Program-made: the position numbers and the translations under genes
Source: Flavobacteriaceae bacterium GF1
GTDB taxonomy: Bacteria > Bacteroidota > Bacteroidia > Flavobacteriales > Flavobacteriaceae
Direction of reading: 5' to 3'
Length of the DNA: 64,000 bases
Assembly: GCA_009797885.1 (NCBI GenBank)
Contig: WNKP01000002.1
Coordinates: forward strand, 496,001 to 560,000
Notes under the pieces: generated by a model
Seen by the model: only the letters and a program-made list of their open reading frames with translations
Told to the model about the DNA's origin: nothing
Database searches by the model: none
Shown here: one piece after another, positions 51,534 through 60,553 of the stretch
How positions within the stretch are numbered: the first letter of the stretch is position 1
How the letters are laid out: each line of letters begins with the position of its first letter

Positions 51534-53794
51534 TCCGCTATAGGGGCCGTCATTAAATGTTCCGGTATTCCAAACCCATCCACTAAAGTGTTAACATAGG
51601 GCCTGAGTTCGGAACTTAAGCGTTCTACGCGCTGTCTAATGGCTTTGGATTTTGTGCTTCCGAAATAACCTTGTTCCAAGTACCACTCGGCGTCTTTTCG
51701 AATGCTATATAATGAATGAAGTGCCCCAATTTGATAAAACAGTTTTTTGTATTCCCCCTCTTCCATACCATCGATCTTGTCATAATACCATGTTAGGGCA
51801 AGGACTGCACTGTAGGCTTTACCAACTTCCAACAAATGGGTTTGTGTCTTTAAAAAAGCCTGGTAACTCGGAATGCCTTTCTTAATGTAATTTCTAATGC
51901 GCATTGCTGCGGTATAGGTCAAGCGGCGTAATCTAAAGTCCAAGGCGTGCAAATGAAACTTGGGGTTGTAGAGGTGGTCACTATCCACTTTGTTGGAGTA
52001 CATGGGATTTATGGTGGTCAATTTATCGGATAGTTGGCTCCGCAAGAATTTCAATACACTGGTAAATCCCCCCGAATTGAATTCAGCGTTAAAATCCGAT
52101 AATACCCCTTTGGCGGCCAATTGCAAGAGCACGGTATTGTCCCCTTCAAAAGTGGTAAAGATGTCCGAATCATTTTTTAAGTCCCCAATGCGGTTCTCCA
52201 GTAAATATCCCTTTCCACCGCAAGCTTCCCGGCTTTCTTGGATTGCTGCCGAAGAAAACCAAGTGATGATTGCTTTGAGTCCCGCAACTTGGGTTTCTAT
52301 TTTGCGTTTATCATCGGATGTATTGGAAGCGTACTCCATCATGGCCCGTTGCAGGGCAAAGTGATACACATAACAGCTGGCCACCTTTGGAATAAGTCTT
52401 AGTTGGTGGGTGGGATAGTCCATTAACAAGTCTTCCTGAATTTTAATCGAGTCGTTGAATTGACGTCTTTTTAAACTGTGTTTTACCGCTATGGTCAATG
52501 CCATTTTTGTGGCTGCCAAAGCCCCTTTTGCAACACAAATGCGTCCCCCGACCAAAGTGCCCAGCATAGTAAAAAACCGTTTGTTCGGATTTTTTATCCG
52601 GGATTGGTAGTTTCCATCTGAAGTGATGCCCCCGTAGTTGTCCAAAAGGTTTTCCACGGGAACTTTTACCTGGTGGAACCAAATCTTTCCGTTGTCCACC
52701 CCATTAAGACCAAGTTTGTACCCATTGTCCGTTATTTGGATTCCTTGAAGTTCTTTGTGTTCGTCATCCCTCAACGGTACCAAAATAGCGTGTACACCCT
52801 CGTTTTTGCCGTTCACCAACAATTGGGCAAAAACAGTGGCCATTTTGGAATGTAAGGCGTTACCAATGTATTCCTTGTTATCATTTTTACCTGGGGTATG
52901 TATAACGATGGTCCGTTCCTTATGGATATAGGTAGCCGTGGTATTGATGCCGCGAACATTGCTTCCATGACCCGTTTCCGTCATGGCAAAACACCCCAGA
53001 AGATTGGCATTGCCTGCCTTTGTCAAATAACGCCTGCGTTGTTCATCATTTCCCAAGCTTTGGATACTCCCACCAAAAAGCCCGAACTGTACGCCAAATT
53101 TCACCCCCAAACTACCATCTACAAACATGAGGTGTTCGAATATGGTAGCGTAGTTTTCCATATCATTTTTTCCTCCATAGGCCTCCGGATAACCGTACGC
53201 TCCCCACCCACCTTTGGCCAAGTGGTTCAGTTGTTTTAGGACTATGGTTCGGGCATCTTCTTTTGAGCGATGGACAGCCCAGTTGTAGATGTCATTTTTA
53301 AGGTAATTTCTAAAGTCTTGGACGACCTTCCACCCCTTTTGGTTTAGAATTTGATCCAGGTGCCTCGCGTTGTATCGATCGGAATTGATTTGATGTACTA
53401 CGGTAACATTGAACAAATGGTTGTAGTGGTTGGGCTGTATGCCCAAAGTTCGTTCTATATATTGTAAATATTCATTTGGGTCGCCCTCATGGGTAAAGTG
53501 CTGGGCCACTTTACGGGAAAAGGTTTCCAAGGGATATATTTCGGATTCCACCAATGTTGCTTTGCTGGAGGTGATCAAGTTTTGCCAGGATTTAATTTCC
53601 GAGTTGTTGGGAGGGTTGGAACGGTCCAGCCAAGACCATAATTGCGCTTTTTCCTTTTCGTTGAGTGTGGGGTCTGATGTTATGGCCTTTTGTACTACTT
53701 GAATTTCGGAGGCAGACAACAAATCGTCTGACCAAATCACGTAAAAGAAAGGGATGTAGGGTAAAATTCCCTTGGGATAAACTGTATTCGTCAT
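51530..53794 (-). CDS. Acyl-CoA oxidase/dehydrogenase-like flavoprotein
   Basis: This 754-residue cytosolic flavoenzyme is longer than ordinary acyl-CoA dehydrogenases (~380-600) and close to peroxisomal acyl-CoA oxidases. Visible blocks are LGCFAMTETGHGSNVRGINTTATY (FAD and substrate contacts), KIWFHQVKVPVENLLD, GGRICVAKGALAATKMAL and SREACGGKGYLLENRIGDLKNDSDIFTTFEGDNTVLLQLAAKGVL. The C-terminal ~200 residues match the ACOX extension. It should catalyse the first step of fatty acid beta-oxidation; whether the electron acceptor is oxygen or ETF cannot be read off. The start at MTNTVYPKG is chosen, 6 codons inside the longest frame. It is divergent from ruvB. Confidence 0.9.
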   Translation of the reverse strand: MTNTVYPKGILPYIPFFYVIWSDDLLSASEIQVVQKAITSDPTLNEKEKAQLWSWLDRSNPPNNSEIKSWQNLITSSKATLVESEIYPLETFSRKVAQHFTHEGDPNEYLQYIERTLGIQPNHYNHLFNVTVVHQINSDRYNARHLDQILNQKGWKVVQDFRNYLKNDIYNWAVHRSKEDARTIVLKQLNHLAKGGWGAYGYPEAYGGKNDMENYATIFEHLMFVDGSLGVKFGVQFGLFGGSIQSLGNDEQRRRYLTKAGNANLLGCFAMTETGHGSNVRGINTTATYIHKERTIVIHTPGKNDNKEYIGNALHSKMATVFAQLLVNGKNEGVHAILVPLRDDEHKELQGIQITDNGYKLGLNGVDNGKIWFHQVKVPVENLLDNYGGITSDGNYQSRIKNPNKRFFTMLGTLVGGRICVAKGALAATKMALTIAVKHSLKRRQFNDSIKIQEDLLMDYPTHQLRLIPKVASCYVYHFALQRAMMEYASNTSDDKRKIETQVAGLKAIITWFSSAAIQESREACGGKGYLLENRIGDLKNDSDIFTTFEGDNTVLLQLAAKGVLSDFNAEFNSGGFTSVLKFLRSQLSDKLTTINPMYSNKVDSDHLYNPKFHLHALDFRLRRLTYTAAMRIRNYIKKGIPSYQAFLKTQTHLLEVGKAYSAVLALTWYYDKIDGMEEGEYKKLFYQIGALHSLYSIRKDAEWYLEQGYFGSTKSKAIRQRVERLSSELRPYVNTLVDGFGIPEHLMTAPIAD

Positions 53795-53839
53795 GCACTG
53801 AAAATACAACAAAAACCCTTGTTTGCTATCCCTTTACAA

Positions 53840-53874
53840 TTTGAAATGCTTATGGCCTAATTGCCTTATCTTTG
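53840..53874 (+). promoter_or_regulatory. ruvB promoter, possibly leaderless transcript
   Basis: TTTG (53840-53843), a 23-bp spacer and TATCTTTG (53867-53874) match the Bacteroidota promoter pattern. The -7 box ends only 4 bp before the ruvB ATG at 53879. The expected transcription start falls at or within a few bases of the start codon, implying a leaderless mRNA. Confidence 0.6.
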
Positions 53875-53878
53875 GGTT

Positions 53879-54901
53879 ATGAACGAGAACTTGAACCCCT
53901 CAAACGATCATTTTTCACAGGAAGAACTGGATATAGAAAGGGCGCTACGTCCCATAACCTTTGATGATTTTACGGGGCAAGCACAAGTATTGGAAAACCT
54001 TAAGGTCTTTGTTGAAGCGGCAAATATGCGTGGTGAAGCCTTGGATCATACCTTGTTCCATGGACCCCCCGGACTGGGAAAAACAACCTTGGCCCATATC
54101 TTGGCCAACGAGCTGGGAGTAGGGATTAAAGTCACTTCCGGACCGGTATTGGATAAGCCCGGTGATTTGGCAGGTCTCTTGACCAATTTGGAAGAGCGGG
54201 ATGTTCTCTTTATTGATGAAATACATCGGTTGAGTCCTATTGTGGAGGAATATCTTTACTCCGCAATGGAGGATTACAAAATTGACATTATGTTGGAGAC
54301 GGGCCCCAATGCCCGTACTGTGCAGATCAATTTGAGTCCTTTTACCCTGGTCGGGGCAACTACACGCTCGGGATTATTGACCGCCCCCATGCGGGCACGT
54401 TTTGGGATTTCGAGTAGGTTACAGTACTACGATACCGAACTGTTGTCCACCATAGTGGAGCGAAGTGCAGAAATATTAAAAGTTCCCATTTCCAACGAGG
54501 CGGCCATTGAAATTGCTGGACGAAGCCGCGGGACACCCCGTATCTGCAATGCATTGCTGAGAAGGGTAAGGGACTTTGCGCAGATCAAGGGGAACGGAAC
54601 CATAGATATCGATATTTCAAAGTTTGGTCTAAAAGCATTGAACGTGGATGCCCATGGGCTGGATGAAATGGACAATAAGATTCTCTCTACCATTATTGAT
54701 AAGTTCAAAGGGGGACCTGTGGGAATAACTACACTGGCCACGGCGGTGTCCGAAAGTGCTGAAACCATTGAAGAAGTTTATGAACCCTTTTTGATACAGC
54801 AGGGATTTATTATGCGTACGCCCCGTGGCAGGGAAGTCACCGAATTGGCATATACACATTTGGGTCGCGTAAAAGGGGGTGCCCAGGGCGGACTTTTCTG
54901 A
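53879..54901 (+). CDS. ruvB: Holliday junction branch-migration ATPase RuvB
   Basis: This 340-residue AAA+ motor drives branch migration with RuvA during recombination. Walker A is [21 protein letters not shown] and Walker B is [13 protein letters not shown]; the sensor and arginine-finger blocks [21 protein letters not shown] and [20 protein letters not shown] are present. The C-terminal winged helix ends with [21 protein letters not shown]. The start at MNENLNPSN is set by the promoter box immediately upstream. ruvA lies about 8 kb downstream on the same strand, and the P450 gene follows after 6 bp. Confidence 0.98.
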   Translation: MNENLNPSNDHFSQEELDIERALRPITFDDFTGQAQVLENLKVFVEAANMRGEALDHTLFHGPPGLGKTTLAHILANELGVGIKVTSGPVLDKPGDLAGLLTNLEERDVLFIDEIHRLSPIVEEYLYSAMEDYKIDIMLETGPNARTVQINLSPFTLVGATTRSGLLTAPMRARFGISSRLQYYDTELLSTIVERSAEILKVPISNEAAIEIAGRSRGTPRICNALLRRVRDFAQIKGNGTIDIDISKFGLKALNVDAHGLDEMDNKILSTIIDKFKGGPVGITTLATAVSESAETIEEVYEPFLIQQGFIMRTPRGREVTELAYTHLGRVKGGAQGGLF

Positions 54902-54907
54902 TACCAA

Positions 54908-56242
54908 ATGGAAAAGGGTCGGCATATTCCTAAAGTATCTTTTTTTGATTTCCTCAAACGGGCATTGGAAATCGTAAAAAACCCACTGCCCTTTCATCAC
55001 GACAATTTTGAGAAAAGAGGGGATACCTTCCAGCTACATCTGGGATTTGGAAATCGGATCCTCTTTTCCAGAAATGCCGCCTTTCTTCAGTATGCCCTTC
55101 AGAAAAACCAGAGAAATTACACCAAATCCAGGGTGCAGACCAGGGATGTTGCCAAGTATATTGGAAAGGGATTGTTGACTTCGGAAGGGGAACATTGGAA
55201 AAAACAAAGAAAGCTTATCCAACCGGCATTCCATAAACGGCATTTAGCACAGCTAATGGGGATAATGCAGGAAACAATAAAACAGGAGCTTGCCGTAATT
55301 CCCATAGGGAAAAAAGTAAATGTGGAGACCATTTTTGGTCGACTGGCCTTTCAGGTTGTGGCGAAGTCCCTTTTCAGTGGAGCTGTGGACGAAGTGGCCA
55401 TCAATAGGTTGCAGACCATTGTTGAAGCTTCCCAAAAAATGCTGGTACGGGAGTTACGACAGCCCTATTTGGGGTGGTGGTTCAAGGCCAGTGGTATATT
55501 GGACAGCCATTTGGCAATGGTCCAAAAAGCAAGGGAACTGATACGGGCACTGATTGTTAAAAGGAAAGCTGATGGGGAACGAAAGGACGACCTTCTGGAT
55601 ATGCTGCTGGATGCACGATACGAAGACGGAACCTCCATGCACGAAGAACAAATGATGGATGAAATCATGATCCTTTTCACTGCGGGACATGAAACCACGA
55701 GTAATGCCCTGAGCTTTACCTGCCAATTATTAGCTAAATATCCAAAATACCAGGAAAGGATTTATAAAGAGAACAAGCAACTTGAAAGTCAGAATTTGAT
55801 GGCTGGACTGATGTCCCAGAAAATAACCAGATATGTGTTGGAAGAGTCCATGCGACTGTATCCTCCGGCCTATTTTATAGATCGAATGAACCACAATACG
55901 GACGAATTTCAAAACATAGCATTAAAGCCCAAAACCCCTGTACTTTTTTCGGTGATTGAAATCCATAGACATGCCAAGTATTGGAAAGATCCTTTGGCTT
56001 TTATACCGGAGCGTTTTGAGGGTCCCCCAAACCAACATTCGGACTATTACTATCCCTTCGGGGGAGGGCCCAGAATGTGTATCGGCAACAATTTTGCAAT
56101 GTTCGAGATGCAAATAGTGATTTCGGAATTAATGAAGGACCTAAAAATTACCCCTATTACAAAGACCATAGAGATCCTTCCATTGATTACCTTAAGGCCA
56201 AAGAATGCAATTTTGGAGTTTGAAAAAAGGGTGCCGTGCTAA
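54908..56242 (+). CDS. Cytochrome P450
   Basis: This 444-residue soluble cytochrome P450 probably hydroxylates an organic substrate. Motifs present are the I-helix oxygen-activation block [13 protein letters not shown], the K-helix EESMR, and the heme-binding loop [19 protein letters not shown] with the Cys ligand. There is no membrane anchor and no fused reductase, so a ferredoxin or flavodoxin system elsewhere must donate electrons. The overall sequence resembles the CYP102/CYP4-like bacterial forms (RRYPP-like [12 protein letters not shown]), suggesting a fatty-acid-like substrate; this is only inference. It begins 6 bp after ruvB and overlaps the queG start by 7 bp. Confidence 0.95.
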   Translation: MEKGRHIPKVSFFDFLKRALEIVKNPLPFHHDNFEKRGDTFQLHLGFGNRILFSRNAAFLQYALQKNQRNYTKSRVQTRDVAKYIGKGLLTSEGEHWKKQRKLIQPAFHKRHLAQLMGIMQETIKQELAVIPIGKKVNVETIFGRLAFQVVAKSLFSGAVDEVAINRLQTIVEASQKMLVRELRQPYLGWWFKASGILDSHLAMVQKARELIRALIVKRKADGERKDDLLDMLLDARYEDGTSMHEEQMMDEIMILFTAGHETTSNALSFTCQLLAKYPKYQERIYKENKQLESQNLMAGLMSQKITRYVLEESMRLYPPAYFIDRMNHNTDEFQNIALKPKTPVLFSVIEIHRHAKYWKDPLAFIPERFEGPPNQHSDYYYPFGGGPRMCIGNNFAMFEMQIVISELMKDLKITPITKTIEILPLITLRPKNAILEFEKRVPC

Positions 56243-57159
56243 ATAAGACCAGATATACCAATGCTATAAAAACAGAGGCCAAACGCTTGGGCTTTTTGTC
56301 ATGTGGAATATCCAAGGCCGAATATTTGGAAGAAGAGGCCCCGCGTTTGGAAAAATGGTTGAACAAGAATATGCACGGGGAAATGCGGTATATGGAAAAC
56401 CATTTTGACAAAAGATTGGATCCCACAAAATTGGTGGAAGGCGCAAAATCGGTCATCTCTTTACTGCTGAATTATTTTCCTTCACAAACGCAGAACCCCG
56501 AATCCTACAAGATTTCAAAGTATGCTTATGGGAAGGATTATCATTTTGTGATAAAGGACAAGCTCAAACAGCTATTGCAATTTATGGAAACGGAAATCGG
56601 ACAGGTACACGGACGTGCCTTTGTGGATTCCGCTCCCGTTTTGGATAAAGCTTGGGCTGCGAAAAGTGGTTTGGGATGGATGGGGAAACACAGTAATCTT
56701 TTGACCAAGGAAGTGGGCTCTTTTTATTTCATTGCCGAGTTGATCATTGATTTGGAATTGGATTATGATTCGCCAACTACGGACCATTGTGGTACGTGCA
56801 CGGCATGCATTGATGCCTGCCCCACCCAGGCCATAGTGGAACCTTATGTAGTGGACGGCAGTAAGTGTATTTCTTATTTTACCATTGAGTTGAAAAATGA
56901 AATACCTACAGAATTTAGTGGACAATTTGAAGATTGGATGTTCGGTTGTGATGTTTGCCAGGACGTATGTCCATGGAATCGATTTTCAAAACCACATCGG
57001 GAACCCTTGTTCAATCCGCACCCGGAACTACTCTCAATGGACAAAAAGGATTGGGAAGAAATAACTTCAAACGTTTTCGGAAAATTATTTGCGAAATCGG
57101 CAGTAAAACGGACAAAATTTTCTGGATTAAAGCGTAATATTGAGTTTTTGAAAAAGTAA
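56236..57159 (+). CDS. queG: Epoxyqueuosine reductase QueG
   Basis: This 307-residue cobalamin-dependent iron-sulfur enzyme makes the last step of queuosine formation in tRNA. The N-terminal catalytic part shows [28 protein letters not shown] and [31 protein letters not shown]. Two ferredoxin-like Cys sets follow ([16 protein letters not shown] and [13 protein letters not shown]). The start is a GTG at 56236 that overlaps the P450 stop by 7 bp; no better in-frame ATG exists nearby before the conserved region. The C-terminal HEAT-like extension of the longer QueG form is missing, as in many Bacteroidota. Confidence 0.94.
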   Translation: MLNKTRYTNAIKTEAKRLGFLSCGISKAEYLEEEAPRLEKWLNKNMHGEMRYMENHFDKRLDPTKLVEGAKSVISLLLNYFPSQTQNPESYKISKYAYGKDYHFVIKDKLKQLLQFMETEIGQVHGRAFVDSAPVLDKAWAAKSGLGWMGKHSNLLTKEVGSFYFIAELIIDLELDYDSPTTDHCGTCTACIDACPTQAIVEPYVVDGSKCISYFTIELKNEIPTEFSGQFEDWMFGCDVCQDVCPWNRFSKPHREPLFNPHPELLSMDKKDWEEITSNVFGKLFAKSAVKRTKFSGLKRNIEFLKK

Positions 57160-57198
57160 ATTCGAACCCATTTACTTTTTGTAAATCCAAACCACGGC

Positions 57199-58659
57199 AT
57201 GAAGAACCAGATCCAACTCATCACCTATGTAGACCGCATTGGTTGTAAGAATATTGCTGAACTGGATCAACTTTTGAATGTTGAACTAAAGGAACTTTTT
57301 GGTGGAGTTCATATACTCCCATTTTTTTATCCAATTGATGGTGCAGATGCCGGTTTTGATCCCATGGACCATCTAAAGGTCGATCCAAGGCTAGGGGATT
57401 GGGATGCCATTGAAAAACTGAGCCATTCCATGGATATTATGGCCGATTTAATTGTAAACCATGTATCTGCCGATTCTGCCGAGTTCAAGGACTATTTAGT
57501 AAAGGGAGAGGATTCGGAATATGCGTCCTTGTTCTTGACATTTGAAAAGGTGTTTCCCAATGGGGCTACTGAAAAGGACTTGTTGACCATTTACAGGCCC
57601 AGACCTGGATTTCCCTTTAGTAAGTTTAAACTGGCAAATGGGGAGGAACGTTTGATGTGGACCACTTTCACCCAAAAACAAATAGATATTGATGTCCATT
57701 CCAAAGGTGGCAAAAACTATTTGGAGTCCATATTGGATCGTTATCAAACATCAGGGGTAACCATGATCCGGTTGGATGCCGCCGGTTATGCCATTAAAAG
57801 TGCGGGAACCTCCTGTTTCATGATTCCGGAAACTTTTGACTTTATTGATGAACTGACCCAAAAAGCAAGGAAGAGGGGTATTGAGGTGCTTGTGGAAATA
57901 CACGCTTTCTATAAGACCCAAATTGAGATTGCTAAGAAAGTGGATTTTGTGTACGACTTTGCCTTACCTGTTCTGGTTTTGGATACGCTTTTTCATGGCA
58001 ATGCCGAAAACCTTAAAAAGTGGTTGAACATTGCCCCCAGAAATGTGATAACCGTACTGGATACCCATGATGGTATCGGAATTGTTGATGTCGCTTCGGA
58101 GGGAGACGAAAAAGGACTTATTCCAGATTCCACCTTGGATGGTATTGTGGACAAAATACATACGAATAGTAAGGGGAGTAGTTTAAAAGCAACAGGTGCC
58201 GCGGCTTCGAATCTTGATCTATACCAAGTGAACTGCACTTATTTTGAAGCCTTGGGCAAGGATGAAAATGCCTATCTCCTGGCAAGGGCCATCCAGTTTT
58301 TTGTGCCTGGGGTCCCCCAGGTCTATTATGTAGGGCTTTTTGGGGATGCCAATGATATGCAGTTGTTGGAAGCAACCAATGTGGGGAGGGATATCAATAG
58401 GCACTATTACACCAAAGACGAAATTTTAAGGAAAACGGCGGGCTCCATGTTCCAGAAATTGGCAGTGTTGATGAAACTTAGAAATACACACAGTGCTTTC
58501 GGTGGGGATTTTAGTCTAAGGGAAACCCCGGATGATATACTCGCTCTGGAATGGTCCAATGGGGACAATCGGATTTCATTGGAGGCCGACCTAATTGGGT
58601 TGCGATTCAAGATTTTGGGGACGGAACAAGGAATCGTAAAACCACTTATGGAAGTATAG
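57199..58659 (+). CDS. Sucrose phosphorylase-like GH13 enzyme (GH13_18)
   Basis: This 486-residue cytosolic enzyme should convert sucrose and phosphate to glucose 1-phosphate and fructose. The opening QLITYVDRIGCKNIAELDQLL and the FGGVHILPFFYP block are typical of GH13_18. FDPMDHLKVDPRLGDW and RLDAAGYAIKSAGTSCFMIPE hold the nucleophile Asp. LVEIHAF carries the acid/base Glu and VLDTHDGIGIVDV the third Asp. The length matches known sucrose phosphorylases (~490-500), but glucosylglycerol or sucrose 6-phosphate phosphorylases of the same subfamily cannot be excluded. There is no signal peptide. The sugar transporter gene follows after 130 bp, supporting a sucrose-type uptake pair. Confidence 0.88.
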   Translation: MKNQIQLITYVDRIGCKNIAELDQLLNVELKELFGGVHILPFFYPIDGADAGFDPMDHLKVDPRLGDWDAIEKLSHSMDIMADLIVNHVSADSAEFKDYLVKGEDSEYASLFLTFEKVFPNGATEKDLLTIYRPRPGFPFSKFKLANGEERLMWTTFTQKQIDIDVHSKGGKNYLESILDRYQTSGVTMIRLDAAGYAIKSAGTSCFMIPETFDFIDELTQKARKRGIEVLVEIHAFYKTQIEIAKKVDFVYDFALPVLVLDTLFHGNAENLKKWLNIAPRNVITVLDTHDGIGIVDVASEGDEKGLIPDSTLDGIVDKIHTNSKGSSLKATGAAASNLDLYQVNCTYFEALGKDENAYLLARAIQFFVPGVPQVYYVGLFGDANDMQLLEATNVGRDINRHYYTKDEILRKTAGSMFQKLAVLMKLRNTHSAFGGDFSLRETPDDILALEWSNGDNRISLEADLIGLRFKILGTEQGIVKPLMEV

Positions 58660-58741
58660 CGGGATACAGGGGTAAGAATTGGATTCCATTGGAGGTAAAT
58701 TTTTAAACAAATGGGTAAAAAGCTTATATTGGAAGGTAATT

Positions 58742-58759
58742 TGAATCTAGAAAGATTCA
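58742..58759. repeat. Inverted repeat in the leader of the transporter gene
   Basis: TGAATCT and AGATTCA form a 7-bp inverted repeat around AGAA, 31 bp upstream of the transporter start. The 18-bp symmetry could be an operator for a dimeric regulator of sugar genes or a short RNA hairpin. No second copy was noticed in the window. Confidence 0.35.
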
Positions 58760-58789
58760 GATACAATCCGTAACTAACTAAACTTCGTA

Positions 58790-60481
58790 ATGGCTATGAT
58801 GAAAATTGAAAAGCCTAGACTCAACTTTTGGCAAATTTGGAATATGAATGTGGGATTCTTCGGAATCCAATTCAGTTTTGGCCTTCAGCAGACAGCGGTA
58901 AGTCCTATTTTCTCCTTCTTGGGGGCTCATCACGACGAGCTGCCCCTTTTAAATCTGGCAGGTCCCGTTACAGGACTCTTGATTCAACCTATCATTGGAG
59001 CAATTTCCGATAAGACGTGGTCCCCAAAATGGGGAGGAAGAAGAAAACCCTTTTTTCTGATCGGTGCGATCTTGGCGAGCCTCTGTCTCTTTGCTTTTCC
59101 ATTTAGTCCAGAACTCTGGTTTGCAGTTGGCCTTCTTTGGATTTTGGATGCCGGTAATAATACGGCAATGGAACCCTACCGTGCCTTTGTAGGGGATAAA
59201 TTGCCGGATGAGCAATTGACATACGGCTACCAAATGCAAAGCCTGTTCGTGGGAGCAGGTATTACGTTGGCCAATCTTTCGCTATTTGCTTTCCAACACT
59301 GGTTTAGTATCCCAGCTGATGAAACGGCAGGACTTTGTAGTACAGGCACAGAAACCGTTTCGTCTATTCCAACATGGGTGTATTACTCATTTTTCTTGGG
59401 GGCGTTGGCATCCATAGGAACAGTGCTGTGGTCCGTATGGAAAACACCGGAAATTCCACCGGTGGCCGAAGAATTGGAAGAAATTAGAAAGCACAATGAA
59501 GGGACTCCTGCTCCTATCATTCAGATTTTGAGTGTTCTTTTTGTAATTTTTTCCGTACCGCTGTTATTGGGGTATTTGGTAGCAGGTGCGCTGCCACAAT
59601 TGTGGGACAATATTAATCTATGGGTCATCATTGTATTGGTATTTGCCTTTCTTTGGTTGTTCATGCTCTATCGAATTATCAAAAACAATCCCAATAATCG
59701 AACCATAAAAAAACTTGGGGATACCTTGGACCCCCTTTTGGAGGCTGCGGAAGCCATAGGTAAGATGCCGGGATTCCTATGGAAACTGGCCGCAGTTTAT
59801 CTATTTCAATGGTATGCCCTTTTTGTGTACTGGCAATTTTTACCACCAATGCTGCGTACCAGTCTATTTGGGATTTCCAATGAAGACAATGAAAAGTTCG
59901 AATCCATTATGGCAGCGTGCAAAGCAGGTGCCGAGATTAGTGCCGATGACACGTCCTTTGCGCAAAATGTACAATCCTTGGCAGAACAGGCTTTGGGTCA
60001 TGCCGGATTAATGAACGGAACGTATAATTTCATTACTATGATCGTTGCGTTGGCCTTAGTTCCCATGGCTGCCAAGATTGGATCAAAGCTGGTCTATGTG
60101 GTCTGTTTGTTCCTAACCGCCGTTGCCATGCTGAGTATGCCGTTTATTGCGAACAAATGGATGTTGCTCATTCCTATGGTGCTGTTTGGTATAGGATGGG
60201 CCGCAATGATGGGTATTCCTTACGCTATGGTTTCCAAAGTAATACCGGAGGAACGCAGGGGGGTATATATGGGAATAGTGAACATGATGATTGTGATTCC
60301 AATGTTGATACAAACCGTGAGTTTTGGACCGATCATTAAAAATGTATTGGACAATGATGCTACCCAGGCCATTATTTTTGGAGGAATCTTCTTTATGATT
60401 GCGGGAATTCTTGCCATGCGCTTGAACTTACCCAAGGACAAATTGGATAGTGCCTTGGATACGGGAAGATCATCCACCTAA
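58790..60481 (+). CDS. MFS sugar transporter, SUC/SLC45-like (GPH-type)
   Basis: This 563-residue inner-membrane carrier has about twelve helices. The N-terminal half has NVGFFGIQFSFGLQQTAVSPIF and the loop motif GAISDKTWSPKWGGRRKPFF, both typical of the GPH and sucrose/H+ symporter-related group. The second half contains FGIGWAAMMGIPYAMVSKVIPEERRGVYMGIVNM. It is longer than simple MFS carriers because of a hydrophilic central loop and an insert (~360-400, KFESIMAACKAGAEISADDTS). Next to a sucrose phosphorylase, it probably imports sucrose or a related disaccharide with protons; the sugar is inferred from the neighbour. Confidence 0.88.
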   Translation: MAMMKIEKPRLNFWQIWNMNVGFFGIQFSFGLQQTAVSPIFSFLGAHHDELPLLNLAGPVTGLLIQPIIGAISDKTWSPKWGGRRKPFFLIGAILASLCLFAFPFSPELWFAVGLLWILDAGNNTAMEPYRAFVGDKLPDEQLTYGYQMQSLFVGAGITLANLSLFAFQHWFSIPADETAGLCSTGTETVSSIPTWVYYSFFLGALASIGTVLWSVWKTPEIPPVAEELEEIRKHNEGTPAPIIQILSVLFVIFSVPLLLGYLVAGALPQLWDNINLWVIIVLVFAFLWLFMLYRIIKNNPNNRTIKKLGDTLDPLLEAAEAIGKMPGFLWKLAAVYLFQWYALFVYWQFLPPMLRTSLFGISNEDNEKFESIMAACKAGAEISADDTSFAQNVQSLAEQALGHAGLMNGTYNFITMIVALALVPMAAKIGSKLVYVVCLFLTAVAMLSMPFIANKWMLLIPMVLFGIGWAAMMGIPYAMVSKVIPEERRGVYMGIVNMMIVIPMLIQTVSFGPIIKNVLDNDATQAIIFGGIFFMIAGILAMRLNLPKDKLDSALDTGRSST

Positions 60482-60553
60482 TTTCGGACCAAAAAATAGG
60501 GGTGTTTCCCAAACGTTGAAATGCCCTTATCTTTATCCCCTTATCGAGAACCT

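Noticed and set aside
57170-57186. Palindrome ATTTAC-TTTTT-GTAAAT before the phosphorylase gene
   Set aside because: AT-only arms apart from one G/C pair each; could be an operator or weak hairpin, but there is no second copy to support it.
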